Source: Rhizobium leguminosarum (lineage in GTDB: Bacteria; Pseudomonadota; Alphaproteobacteria; Rhizobiales; Rhizobiaceae). Taken from it: a stretch of 64,000 nt of DNA. The stretch lies in contig NZ_LWBS01000450.1 in NCBI RefSeq assembly GCF_001652265.1, positions 124,001 through 188,000 of the forward strand, written 5' to 3'. Of this stretch, positions 9,201 to 16,985 are shown one piece after another (positions within the stretch are counted from its first letter, which is position 1; every line of letters begins with the position of its first letter). The notes under the pieces were generated by a model that saw only the letters and a program-made list of their open reading frames with translations, was not told the origin of the DNA and ran no database searches. The position numbers and the translations under genes are program-made.

Positions 9201-10374
9201 GCGACGAAGAGAGCCATACCTCCCTCGACGAGGCCGACAGGATCGCCTGCAGCACGATCGCCTCATTCACCTCCAGCACCGTCGGCTGCCGGTCCGCACC
9301 CGGTGCCGAGACCGCAAAGCCCGTCGTATTGATGACGACATCAGGTTTCAGCGCCGAAAATACGCTTTCGAGAATGCCTGTCGAAACCGGATCTTTGAGA
9401 CTATAGGCAAAGACCGGCAGCGGGCGCAGGCCGAGTGTCGTCAGCGCTTCGATCAGAGCTTCGATCGGCCCGGTCTCGCCGCTTTGGACGAGGGCGCGGT
9501 AGAAGCTGATGGCGACGATGGGGGAAGACGGTTCGAATGCCACCTCTTCCGCCGAACTTGAGATACCCCCCTCTGTCCTGCCGGACATCTCCCCCACAAG
9601 GGGGGAGATCAGGGATGATAGATCTCGTTCCATCTCCTCAGCCGAAGGTGCTGCATCTTCAAACGGTTCTTTTATGAGAAGCCCTGGCAACTTGCCGATC
9701 TCCCCCCTTGTGGGGGAGATGTCCGGCAGGACAGAGGGGGGTGTCCCAGGCCCGACGGACAAAGGGCCAGCCACACGAGAAGACACCTCCGCAACAACCC
9801 GCCGCCACTCCTCGACCCCGATCAACCCTCGCCCCGGCCACCAGATGCCGGCCTTCATCAGCGGCACCGCCGGCGCAGGCTTTTCGCCATCCGCCAGCAT
9901 CGCGCCAGCATAATCGAGAAAAGCCTGCGTATTGGCATCACCGCCCTCGATCAGATAGGCCCAGAGCGCGTTGAGATCGTCGAGATCAACATTGGAGAAC
10001 GGCACCAGCCCCGCATCCGGCCTGGCATCGCCCGGCAGTACGGCGATCAGCGCACCGGCGCGGGCGGCCGCCGCATGCAGCGCTTCCAGCGCATAGTGGA
10101 AATAGCTGGCGCCGCCGAGTGCGCGGACGATGATCAGCTTGGCATGCCGCGCCGTGCGCTCGACATAGGTATCGACCGACATCGGATGCTTGAGGCTCAT
10201 CAGGCTGGCGAGTCGCAGCGAAGGTGCTGTCCGGCGATCGCGATGGGCCGCCGCGATCGCGGCAAGCTCGCTATCGGCCGCCGACAGGAACAGGATATCG
10301 CCCGGCGACTGCCCGAGGTCGATTGCCTCCTCGCCGTCGCTGATCGTTCCCTGTTGAGCCAGAAGCAGATGCAT
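6241..10374 (-). CDS. cobN: Cobaltochelatase subunit CobN
   Basis: Large catalytic subunit of the ATP-dependent (CobNST) cobaltochelatase, which inserts cobalt into hydrogenobyrinic acid a,c-diamide. Diagnostic stretches include HMGKHGNLEWLPGKALALS, SCYPEAILGPLPHLYPFIVN, GDPRRIRLL and VNPKWISGVMRHGYKGAAEI near the C-terminus. At 1377 residues it is about 100 longer than the Pseudomonas denitrificans enzyme (about 1275). The excess maps to two in-frame palindromic insertions, at about residues 210-271 and 822-867; both look like surface-loop additions with biased, repeat-derived sequence. It lies 4 bp after cobW and overlaps cobO. CobS and CobT are not in the window. Confidence 0.95.
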   Translation of the reverse strand: MHLLLAQQGTISDGEEAIDLGQSPGDILFLSAADSELAAIAAAHRDRRTAPSLRLASLMSLKHPMSVDTYVERTARHAKLIIVRALGGASYFHYALEALHAAAARAGALIAVLPGDARPDAGLVPFSNVDLDDLNALWAYLIEGGDANTQAFLDYAGAMLADGEKPAPAVPLMKAGIWWPGRGLIGVEEWRRVVAEVSSRVAGPLSVGPGTPPSVLPDISPTRGEIGKLPGLLIKEPFEDAAPSAEEMERDLSSLISPLVGEMSGRTEGGISSSAEEVAFEPSSPIVAISFYRALVQSGETGPIEALIEALTTLGLRPLPVFAYSLKDPVSTGILESVFSALKPDVVINTTGFAVSAPGADRQPTVLEVNEAIVLQAILSASSREVWLSSSQGLSARDLGMNVALPEVDGRVLARAISFKTAARYDAAVETNIVASESDAGRVRYTAELAANWARLRKTSARDRRIALVMANYPNRDGRLGNGVGLDTPAGTIEVLRAIRSAGYPVAEIPADGDALIRHLMEGPTNSGSDGKIIRETLSLSLYNSFLESLPNKIQDEVRARWGNPQDDPYFREGVFALPFARFGKVLVGIQPARGYNIDPKESYHSPDLVPPHGYLAFYAFLRREFGAHAVIHMGKHGNLEWLPGKALALSESCYPEAILGPLPHLYPFIVNDPGEGTQAKRRSAAVIIDHLTPPLTRAESYGPLKDLEALVDEYYEASGGDPRRIRLLSRQILDLVADIGLDRDAGIAKGESEGEALKKLDAYLCDLKEMQIRDGLHVFGVSPEGRLLTDLTVALARVPRGLGEGGDASLQRAIAADAVKNPSPTPPHKGEGLNAALAATFAAKADGETMRPESPSHLWGGVGEGPSFDPLDTDMAATWTGSRPAVLADVLDAPWRTNGDTVERIELLSAKFVSGESKCPEDWKATRVVLSEIEIRLKPSIVACGSAEIEGLLKGLDGRFVAPGPSGAPTRGRPDVLPTGRNFYSVDSRAVPTPAAYELGKKSAELLVRRYVQDHGEWPVSFGLTAWGTSNMRTGGDDIAQALALIGVKPLWDMSSRRVTGYEIVPPAMLGRPRVDVTLRISGFFRDAFPEQIALFDKAIRAVGALEEDAADNPIAERMRGEAARLGAAGLDEVSAKRRAGYRVFGSKPGAYGAGLQALIDEKGWERRADLAEAYLVWGSYAYGAGEEGRAERGLFEERLRSVQAVIQNQDNREHDLLDSDDYYQFEGGMAAAAEQLAGARPSIYHNDHSRPEKPVIRSLEEEIGRVVRGRVVNPKWISGVMRHGYKGAAEIAATVDYLFAFAATTGAVGKHHFEAVYQAFVGDPGVRDFMIEKNPAAFDEMKERLREAIDRSLWTPRSNSARFDLAATQQNEVTQ
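7777..7910. repeat. GC-rich inverted-repeat element inside cobN (second insertion)
   Basis: Two near-complementary arms, 7777-7810 (cccctccccaacccctcccc...) and 7877-7909, enclose about 66 bp. On the coding strand they are read in frame as NPSPTPPHKGEG and SPSHLWGGVGEGPS. The arms resemble the dispersed 'cccctccccaacccctcccc' palindromes of Rhizobium genomes. The insertion leaves the frame open. Confidence 0.8.
9565..9742. repeat. Palindromic element with perfect 46-bp inverted repeats inside cobN
   Basis: Arms 9565-9610 and 9697-9742 are perfect reverse complements over 46 bp, separated by 86 bp. Read in the cobN frame they give PPSVLPDISPTRGEIG and ISPLVGEMSGRTEGG. Such long, perfect arms in a protein-coding gene imply a recently inserted MITE-like or palindromic element rather than native CobN sequence. 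Confidence 0.9.
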
Positions 10375-10378
10375 CGGG

Positions 10379-11428
10379 TTACGCCAGCGCTTCGATTGCC
10401 GCCCTCACCACGCCCTGATCCATTTCGTGCAGGCCGATGACGACAAGGCGCGTGCCGCGCTTTTCACCGAGCGCCCAGGCGCGGTCGAAATATTGGTCGA
10501 TGCGGCTGCCGACGGCCTGGAGCTGCAGGCGCATCGGCTTGCCTGACACATCGACGAAACCTTTGAGGCGCAGCACGTCATGGGCCGATATGATCGTCTT
10601 CAGCGCCGCGATGAAGCCGGCAGGATCGGCAATGGGTCCGAGATCGACGACGAAGCTGTCGAATTCGTCATGGTCGTGCGGCGCACCGTCCTCATGCTCC
10701 AATTCGTGATGCGACTTGCGATTGGCGACATCGTCCTCCGTGCCGATGCCGAGGCCGAGCAGGATGCCGGCCGACACCTCGCCGTTCCGTGCCTCGATCA
10801 TGACCGGCTTGCGGACGGTGCGGGAGGCGACCTCGTCACGCACCCTGATGAGGCCCGCCGCGTCGATCAGGTCGGTCTTGTTGAGCACGATGAGGTCGGC
10901 GCAGGTGAGTTGGTCCTCGAACAGCTCCTCGATTGGGCTTTCGTGATCGAGGGATTCATCCTCGGCGCGGCGCGCATCGACGGCATCATGGTCGTCGGCG
11001 AAGCGGCCGGCGGCAACGGCAGCACTGTCGACCACCGTGATGACGCCATCGACGGTCACCTGGGTGCGGATATCGGGCCAGTTGAAAGCGGCGACCAGCG
11101 GCTGCGGCAAAGCAAGGCCCGAGGTCTCGATGACGATATGGTCGGGCCGATGTTCGCGCTCGAGTAGCTTGGTCATCGTCGGAATGAAATCATCGGCGAC
11201 TGTGCAGCAGATGCAGCCATTGGTCAGTTCGATGATGTCGTCCTCCGTGCAATTCTCCGCACCGCAGCCCTTCAGCACGTCGCCGTCGACGCCGAGATCG
11301 CCGAATTCGTTGATGATCAGCGCAATCTTCTTGCCGCCGGCATTGGTGAGCAGGTTGCGGATCATCGTCGTCTTGCCGGCGCCGAGGAAGCCGGTGATGA
11401 CTGTTGCGGGAATCTTCTGCTGGTTCAT
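10379..11428 (-). CDS. cobW: Cobalamin biosynthesis GTPase / metallochaperone CobW
   Basis: G3E-family P-loop GTPase proposed to deliver cobalt to the chelatase. The 349 residues show the P-loop GFLGAGKT (13-20), the metal motif CICC (72-75) in ELTNGCICCTV, Walker B IETSGLA, the guanine motif NKTD near 180, and a His/Asp/Glu-rich stretch (HELEHEDGAPHDHDEFDS) before the C-terminal domain. It lies between cobP and cobN with 4-bp gaps on both sides, in the riboswitch-led operon. COG0523 relatives can carry zinc, but the cob context supports cobalt. Confidence 0.94.
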   Translation of the reverse strand: MNQQKIPATVITGFLGAGKTTMIRNLLTNAGGKKIALIINEFGDLGVDGDVLKGCGAENCTEDDIIELTNGCICCTVADDFIPTMTKLLEREHRPDHIVIETSGLALPQPLVAAFNWPDIRTQVTVDGVITVVDSAAVAAGRFADDHDAVDARRAEDESLDHESPIEELFEDQLTCADLIVLNKTDLIDAAGLIRVRDEVASRTVRKPVMIEARNGEVSAGILLGLGIGTEDDVANRKSHHELEHEDGAPHDHDEFDSFVVDLGPIADPAGFIAALKTIISAHDVLRLKGFVDVSGKPMRLQLQAVGSRIDQYFDRAWALGEKRGTRLVVIGLHEMDQGVVRAAIEALA

Positions 11429-11432
11429 GGAC

Positions 11433-11957
11433 TTAACCCTTCATTTTCAGCGACAGGCCTGCCGCGATGAAATAAACTTCAGCGGCCTTCGCCGCGATCG
11501 ATTGGTGCAGCCGGCCGGCGTGATCGCGAAAATCCCGCGCCATGCGATTGTCGGGCACGATGCCGAGTCCGACCTCATTGGAAACGAAAACGAGCCGCGC
11601 CATCGCGGCGGGCAGGAAATCGGCAAGTGCGGCAAATTCCGCCGCCATCTCACGCTCCTCCATCATCAGATTGGTGACCCAGAGCGTCAGGCAATCGATC
11701 AGCACGATGCGCCCCTCGCCGTCGATGGCGGTAAGTTTGCCGACAAGATCGAGCGGCTCCTCATGCGTCGTCCAGGACGGACCGCGGTCGGCCTGGTGTT
11801 GGGCGATGCGCGCCTGCATCTCCTCGTCCCAAGCGCGGCCGGTCGCAAGGTAATGGCGGTCGAGTTCAGTAGCCGTCACGAGGTCTTCGGCGAAACGGGA
11901 TTTGCCGGAACGTGCGCCGCCGAGGATGAAGACGGTATTGGAGGCGGCGGCGATCAT
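11433..11957 (-). CDS. cobP: Bifunctional adenosylcobinamide kinase / guanylyltransferase CobP
   Basis: Phosphorylates adenosylcobinamide and then transfers GMP, preparing the nucleotide loop. From the chosen ATG the protein has 174 residues with P-loop GGARSGKS (13-20), [13 protein letters not shown] and the C-terminal [14 protein letters not shown] motif typical of CobU/CobP. I chose the start at 11957 because GGAGGT sits 9 nt upstream; an in-frame extension to 11996 exists but lacks family similarity. First gene after the cobalamin riboswitch, about 340 nt from its B12 box. Confidence 0.93.
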   Translation of the reverse strand: MIAAASNTVFILGGARSGKSRFAEDLVTATELDRHYLATGRAWDEEMQARIAQHQADRGPSWTTHEEPLDLVGKLTAIDGEGRIVLIDCLTLWVTNLMMEEREMAAEFAALADFLPAAMARLVFVSNEVGLGIVPDNRMARDFRDHAGRLHQSIAAKAAEVYFIAAGLSLKMKG

Positions 11958-11999
11958 GTGAAAGCCACCTCCGGAGGAAACGCGACGTTCCACCAAACT

Positions 12000-12138
12000 C
12001 CCTCATTCCTGTGCTTGTCACAGGAATCCAGCGTGCCCAAGTCTTTGGGCACGGGAGAATCATTTCGCGGCAGCATAGAGTCATTCACGGCGCGGACGCG
12101 CCGTGGCTGGATTCCTGTGAGGAGCACAGGAATGAGGG
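12000..12138. repeat. 139-bp palindromic element in the cobP leader
   Basis: Outer arms ccctcattcctgtg... (from 12000) and ...cacaggaatgaggg (to 12138) are inverted repeats. Inside are four consecutive hairpins: attcctgtg/cacaggaat at about 12005-12027, gtgcccaa-gtct-ttgggcac at 12033-12052, cacggcgcg-ga-cgcgccgtg at 12086-12105, and a second attcctgtg/cacaggaat at about 12110-12132. Lying between riboswitch and cobP, it would be part of the 5' untranslated RNA. Confidence 0.85.
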
Positions 12139-12300
12139 AAGAGAGGAAAGTGCGTCCCAAACACACCGAGCCAAGAGGCGCCGAAAAGCCTCCCCGTCGC
12201 GCCGCACCAGGCCGCGCCGAATTCAATCGTTCAGCCAAGACAACCTCCGTGCTGGCAACGGGCATAGCGCCCAAGTGTGGGCTTCTCGCCCGGCACGCAT

Positions 12301-12652
12301 GGCAGGTCTCCTGGCTCGCGGTTATCGGCCGCGATCGGGGCAGACCGGAAACCGGTCGCCCTGATCGTGCCAGCGGATCATCCTTGCCTTCCCGGCTGCA
12401 TAAGTGAAAGGTGGACGATTCGTAGACTTGAGAGGCGTCCGACCCCGGTTGATCACCATGCATTTCCAGTGGCTTTTCCGGCATATCGCCTATCCCGCCC
12501 GCTTGCATGATTGCAAGCCGCCGGCCGGAAGGGCTTAGTGCCGGATGGAAGACCCTGACCGCTCTACAGTCGCGGGGTCGGCTGTGATGAAGGCGCCCGG
12601 CTTGGGTCCGCCCCGTCACATTCCCTTTTCATCCGGAAGGGCGTAACACCGA
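12301..12652 (-). ncRNA. Cobalamin (B12) riboswitch upstream of cobP
   Basis: Read on the minus strand, the conserved blocks occur in the right order: GGTG near 12650, GGGAA at 12621-12625, CCCCGCGACTGTA at 12565-12577, GCCACTGG at 12466-12473, GGGAAGG at 12387-12393 and the B12 box AGCCAGGAGACCTGCC within 12301-12318. The spacing between GCCACTGG and GGGAAGG is long, about 70 nt, within the known variation of this class. By family knowledge it binds adenosylcobalamin and represses the downstream genes, here cobP-cobW-cobN-cobO and perhaps cobE. Confidence 0.92.
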
Positions 12653-12658
12653 TCCGGA

Positions 12659-12708
12659 ACCATCCGTTATGTCAGGATGGTCAGTCGACCATCCGTTATC
12701 GGGATGGT
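12659..12708. repeat. Two tandem small hairpins between the riboswitch and the CLC gene
   Basis: Two adjacent copies of accatccgttat...ggatggt, at 12659-12681 and 12688-12708, each form a 7-bp stem. They lie just 5' of the riboswitch transcript, on the promoter side, and 225 bp upstream of the CLC gene. They could be tandem operator sites or part of the riboswitch promoter; no U-run supports a terminator. Confidence 0.55.
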
Positions 12709-12932
12709 TAGGCAAGCGCAGGGGTGAAGTCAACCGGCCTTGGCGGTCGACCAGTTGACCACCAGCCGGTATGCCTGCTTCAACACGACTTACTCTACCT
12801 AAAACATCGTCATTTATCAGAGACTTACGCCACAAATATATATCCCGCCCGCCGGGTTTTCGCCGCAATTGCGTCGCAAGCGGACTGAGCCTTCGCCCTT
12901 GACCGGGCCTCTCCCTGCCTAGTTGTCTAGCT
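12709..12932. promoter_or_regulatory. Divergent promoter region (riboswitch operon / CLC gene)
   Basis: About 220 bp without a gene between the tandem hairpins and the CLC start. The AT-richer part at 12780-12845 (with aaatatatat near 12835) is the likely location of promoters. No recognised regulator site is seen. Confidence 0.35.
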
Positions 12933-14723
12933 ATGCTTATGAAATTGGATCGGCGCCGTTTCCGCGCGCTGCGTGTTTTCTTCGATCCGGGACGCCTGCG
13001 GGCGCTGACCCGCCGTAGCGAGGTCGGCCTGTCGCTGGCGGGCGCCGTCGTCGGCATCATCTCGGGTCTTGCCGTCACCGGCATGAGCTACGTCTCCAAC
13101 GAGCTGCATCAGCTGGTCTTCGGCATCGCCGACAGCGAACGGCTGAGCGCGTCCGAGATCGAGAACAAGATGCTGCTGCTCACCGCCCCCGTCATCGGCG
13201 GCGCCCTGCTCGGCCTGTTGCTTCTAGTGCTGGCGAAACGGCGCAAGAAGCCGATGGTCGACCCGATCGAGGCCAATGCGCTACATGGCGGCCGCCTGTC
13301 CCTGACCGACAGCATCATCGTTGCCGTGCAGAACCTGATCTCCAACGGTTTCGGCGCCTCGGTCGGCCTGGAGGCCGGCTATACCCAGCTTGCCGCCGGC
13401 CTCGCCTCGAAATTCGGCCTGAAGCTGCAGCTTCGCCGCTCGGACCTGCGTACCCTCGTTGGCTGCGGCGCGGCGGGCGCCATCGCCGCCGCCTTTAACG
13501 CGCCGCTGACCGGTGCTTTCTATGCTTTCGAGCTGATCATCGGCACCTATACGATCGTCTCGCTGACGCCTGTCGTCGTCTCCGCCCTTGTCTCCACCCT
13601 GATCGCAAGGCTGCTTGCCGGCAGCGATTTCACCATCGATATCGGCAGCTTCGGCTCGGTCGTGCCGGCAGATTATATCCCAGCACTGCTGCTCGGTACT
13701 TTCTGCGCCGGCGTCGGCATCCTGATCATGCAGGGCGTCGCCTTTGTCGAGGAGTTGGCGCGCAAGAGTTCGATCGCCCCACCCTTCCGCCCGGCACTCG
13801 GCGGCATCATCGTCGGGCTCTTGGCGATGATCTCGCCGCAGGTGCTCTCGGCCGGGCACGGCGCGCTGCATCTCAACCTTTCCCGTGAGGTGGCAATCCC
13901 GACGCTGATCGGCCTCTTCCTCTTGAAATCCTTCGCCTCGGCGATCTCGATCGGCTCCGGCTTCAGGGGCGGACTGTTCTTCGCCTCGCTGTTCATGGGC
14001 GCCCTGCTCGGCAAGCTCTTTGCCTATTGTGGCCCCTATTTCGCCGATGCAACGCTGACGCCGGTCATCTATGCCGTGGTCGGCATGAGTTCGCTTGCCG
14101 TCGCCGTCATCGGCGGGCCGCTGACCATGACGTTCCTGGCGCTCGAAATCACCGGAGATTTTCCGATCACGGCATTGGTGCTCGCTGCCGTCATCACCTC
14201 GTCGCTCGTCGTGCGCTCGACCTTCGGCTACTCCTTCGCCACATGGCGCTTTCATCTTCGCGGCGAAAGCATCCGCAGCGCCCATGATGTCGGCTGGATC
14301 CGTAATCTGACGGTCGACAAGCTGATGCGCGCCGACGTCAAGACGGCAAGGGCGGGCATCTCTCTGGAGGAATTCAAGCAGGCCTTCCCAATCGGTTCGA
14401 CCCAGTGCGTCATCCTCGTCGAGGAGAGCGACAAATATGCGGGCCTCGTGCTGGTGCCGGAGATCTACGCCAACCCGACCGACGTGCAGGACGAGGGCAA
14501 GACGCTTGCCGATTTCATCCACTACCGAAACGATTTCCTGCAGCCGCAGATGAATGCCAGGCAGGCAGCGGCGATCTTCGACAAGAGCGAAAGCGAAGCA
14601 CTCGCCGTCGTCAACAACCTGATCGAACGCAAGGTGATCGGCCAGCTCAGTGAAAGCTATACGCTGCGCCGCTACAGCGAAGAACTCGACCGTCGCCGCC
14701 GTGAAGTGTCAGGCGAGATCTGA
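12933..14723 (+). CDS. CLC-family chloride channel/antiporter with C-terminal CBS pair
   Basis: 596-residue membrane protein with about ten hydrophobic segments (residues 30-430) followed by a cytoplasmic CBS-type region (about 455-585). CLC signatures are the segment GCGAAGAIAAAFNAPLTGAF (178-197) and the third motif GSGFRGGLFF. The usual GREGP filter motif is replaced by GLEAGYTQ (145-152): the gating glutamate is kept at E147 but the following Gly-Pro is Ala-Gly. Such proteins move chloride or exchange it for protons; which one applies here is not clear. Transcribed divergently from the cob operon. Confidence 0.9.
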   Translation: MLMKLDRRRFRALRVFFDPGRLRALTRRSEVGLSLAGAVVGIISGLAVTGMSYVSNELHQLVFGIADSERLSASEIENKMLLLTAPVIGGALLGLLLLVLAKRRKKPMVDPIEANALHGGRLSLTDSIIVAVQNLISNGFGASVGLEAGYTQLAAGLASKFGLKLQLRRSDLRTLVGCGAAGAIAAAFNAPLTGAFYAFELIIGTYTIVSLTPVVVSALVSTLIARLLAGSDFTIDIGSFGSVVPADYIPALLLGTFCAGVGILIMQGVAFVEELARKSSIAPPFRPALGGIIVGLLAMISPQVLSAGHGALHLNLSREVAIPTLIGLFLLKSFASAISIGSGFRGGLFFASLFMGALLGKLFAYCGPYFADATLTPVIYAVVGMSSLAVAVIGGPLTMTFLALEITGDFPITALVLAAVITSSLVVRSTFGYSFATWRFHLRGESIRSAHDVGWIRNLTVDKLMRADVKTARAGISLEEFKQAFPIGSTQCVILVEESDKYAGLVLVPEIYANPTDVQDEGKTLADFIHYRNDFLQPQMNARQAAAIFDKSESEALAVVNNLIERKVIGQLSESYTLRRYSEELDRRRREVSGEI

Positions 14724-14727
14724 GCCG

Positions 14728-16041
14728 CTATGATCCGGGGCCGGCGAGCTTGAACACCTCTGCTCGCTTCGAAACGCCGCGCAATTCAAACGAACCCAGA
14801 TACTCGCAGGCCACGGCGCAGCTGGTCGCGAAGCTCTCCGACATCAGCAGGTCTTGCTCAAGCATGCCGCAGAGCTTTTCCAGCCGCGAGGCCTCGTTGA
14901 CGGCGCTGCCGATGACCGTGAAATCAAGCCTGCCGCGCGCGCCGATATTTCCATAGAAGACCTCACCGAGATGCAGCACGACATCGACGCCGATGTCAGG
15001 ACCTCCATCATTCCTCCGCTGACCGTTCAGCACCTTGTTGGCTTCCAAGATATTCCTCGCGGAAGCCAGTGCGGCCATGCACGCCTTTTGCTGGTCTTCG
15101 GCATCGGTCGGAAAGATCGCCAACACGCTGTCGCCCATGAACTTGAGGATCTCACCGGAATTCTCCTCGACATGCCGACCGATCAGCTCGAAATGCTCGT
15201 CCAGAAACCCGGCGATTTCGCCTGGCTGATAGACTTCGGTCAACGCCGTGAAATTCCTGAGATCCGCAAGCAGGATCGCAGCATTGATGGAGCCACCCTT
15301 TCCTCTCTGGATCTCGCCTGCGAGGATGCGCGCGCTCGTCTTGGCGCCCGTATAGACGGCGAGGATATCAGCAGCGGTTTTCGAGGCCGCGATGCGGTAG
15401 CAAGCCAACCCCAGCGCCGGGAAGAGCTTCGCGACGATCGCCAGTTGATCGTCAGAAAATCCGCCCGGCCTGTCGCTTGTGAGAGACAGACTGACCCCGC
15501 GCAACGCGGCCTCCTTCGGGAACTCCAGCAGGCTGACCAGGTGATCCGTGCCGCCGCCATGCGCGAATTCCGCAAGCTGCGGGTAGTCATCGACACCCTC
15601 ACCCTTGGCGATGTTCCAGCGACCTGACGTTTCGCCACGGCCCAAAAGAAAATAGATCGGGGTCTTCTCGAAATTCAGCACTCCGGCAGTGCCATATTCG
15701 GCATTCTCGATCGTGGTCGCACCGCCTCGCACGAAATTCGCCGAGACGCCGCCATACATCGGATGAATAGACGGCATCGCAATACTTCCCCGCCAGATCG
15801 GGAAGCCATCCGCGATCAGCCGATCGCACAATCCGGCTATCAGCTCGCCAATATGCTCAGCTGTGATTCCATGTTCTATAAGCCACTGAATATGATTGTT
15901 AATTTCCGAACCTCCAAATGACCGACGCAGTTTATGGTCGGAAATCGGGCAAATGGACGGCGACGACCACCGAGGCGTTGCCACATCAACCAATAGTCGA
16001 GTCAGGCAGATATTTCTAGCCGTAGTCTGCGGCAACGACAA
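14728..16041 (-). CDS. Class III adenylate/guanylate cyclase
   Basis: Predicted nucleotide cyclase with a C-terminal catalytic domain (about residues 245-437). Metal-binding aspartates are in ADLRNFTAL and FMGDSVLAIFP, and the transition-state Asn/Arg in DFTVIGSAVNEASRLE. The N-terminal 200 residues are the sensor-like region common to rhizobial cyclases (WLIEHGIT, PSIHPMYGG). The start is uncertain: the annotated start is TTG at 16041 with no convincing ribosome site, and there is no ATG until well inside the conserved region. A GGAGG lies 7 nt before an in-frame ATT at about 15899-15901, directly upstream of the conserved INNHIQWL. It ends 4 bp from the convergent CLC gene. Confidence 0.85.
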   Translation of the reverse strand: MSLPQTTARNICLTRLLVDVATPRWSSPSICPISDHKLRRSFGGSEINNHIQWLIEHGITAEHIGELIAGLCDRLIADGFPIWRGSIAMPSIHPMYGGVSANFVRGGATTIENAEYGTAGVLNFEKTPIYFLLGRGETSGRWNIAKGEGVDDYPQLAEFAHGGGTDHLVSLLEFPKEAALRGVSLSLTSDRPGGFSDDQLAIVAKLFPALGLACYRIAASKTAADILAVYTGAKTSARILAGEIQRGKGGSINAAILLADLRNFTALTEVYQPGEIAGFLDEHFELIGRHVEENSGEILKFMGDSVLAIFPTDAEDQQKACMAALASARNILEANKVLNGQRRNDGGPDIGVDVVLHLGEVFYGNIGARGRLDFTVIGSAVNEASRLEKLCGMLEQDLLMSESFATSCAVACEYLGSFELRGVSKRAEVFKLAGPGS

Positions 16042-16119
16042 CCGGTCATTCGCCTGCGGACGAGGAGCTGTGAGAGCGCCGCAGAAGCGAAAGACGGTGC
16101 CGCAGCGCCTACGGATATC

Positions 16120-16890
16120 TCACATCCTGACCGTCATGCCGCCGTCGACCGTCAGCACATGGCCGTTGACGAAGGAGGCGGCGGCGCTTGCAAGAAACAG
16201 GGCCGCGCCGGCGATCTCATCCGGCCGTCCCCAGCGCTGGACCGGGATGCGCTGGCGCACGAAGGGCGTCAATTCCTCGTTCGCAGCCATCGCCGCATTC
16301 GTCTCGGTGGCAAACCAGCCGGGCGCAATTGCGTTGCTGGTGATGCCGTACGGGCCGAACTCGACGGCCATGCCGCGCATCAGTCCGGTCAGTCCCTGCT
16401 TGGCTGCCGGATAGACGCAATCGCCGGGCATGACGACATGGCCGCTGATCGAGGTCACCGCGATCAGGCGGCCGTGATTGCGTCGCTTCATCAACACGGC
16501 AGCGTCGCGCGAAAGCGTCATGGCCGCCGCCAGGTCGGTGCGCAGCAGCCCGATAATGGCATCATCGTCGAATTCGGCCAGCGGCCGCCTGTCGCGGGCG
16601 CCGACATTGTTGATCAAAATGTCGAGACGACCATGGATCTTGTCGATATCGGCCATCGCAGCACGCTGTGCCTCGCGGTCGGCGATATCGAATGCGGCGG
16701 CCTCCGCCGTGCCGCCCGCGGCACGGATGGTCTCTACGGCGCCTTCCAACGTCGCCGCCGTGCGTCCGTTGACGATGACATGCGCACCGGCCTCTGCAAG
16801 GGCGCGCGCCATCTCGAAGCCCAGACCACGCCCGCCGCCAGTCACGAGCGCCACCTGCCCTGCCAGTGAAAATCTATCCAATACGCTCAT
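16120..16890 (-). CDS. SDR-family oxidoreductase (gluconate 5-dehydrogenase-like)
   Basis: NAD(P)-dependent short-chain dehydrogenase of 256 residues from the ATG at 16890. Features: TGGGRGLG cofactor loop, [13 protein letters not shown] serine, catalytic YPAAK with Tyr/Lys, and a C-terminal [16 protein letters not shown]. The overall pattern ([25 protein letters not shown]) is closest to gluconate 5-dehydrogenase/IdnO-type enzymes, but the substrate is not certain. The upstream extension to 16926 was rejected because homology begins at MSVLDRFSL. It is flanked by cobQ and the cyclase, all minus strand. Confidence 0.88.
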   Translation of the reverse strand: MSVLDRFSLAGQVALVTGGGRGLGFEMARALAEAGAHVIVNGRTAATLEGAVETIRAAGGTAEAAAFDIADREAQRAAMADIDKIHGRLDILINNVGARDRRPLAEFDDDAIIGLLRTDLAAAMTLSRDAAVLMKRRNHGRLIAVTSISGHVVMPGDCVYPAAKQGLTGLMRGMAVEFGPYGITSNAIAPGWFATETNAAMAANEELTPFVRQRIPVQRWGRPDEIAGAALFLASAAASFVNGHVLTVDGGMTVRM

Positions 16891-16985
16891 AGTTTTCGTC
16901 GCTCTCAGCCGGGTCCGTCGCGACAATTAATGGACTCAGTCAACTAATTTGGCAATAGCCGAACGACGGCGGTTCGAGGTGCGGC

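Noticed and set aside
7777..9742. Regularly spaced repeats in cobN considered as a CRISPR-like array
   Set aside because: The repeats are inverted pairs from two families inside a coding frame, not direct repeats with spacers; no cas genes nearby.
11954..12619. Minus-strand open frame of 221 codons and several plus-strand frames across the riboswitch
   Set aside because: They overlap conserved riboswitch blocks and palindromes and show no protein family pattern.
13281..14522. Long antisense open frame (413 codons) over the CLC gene
   Set aside because: A shadow of high-GC coding sequence: Asp/Glu/Arg-rich, no domains, fully inside a well-supported gene. The same applies to long antisense frames over cobN, cobB and the MscS genes.
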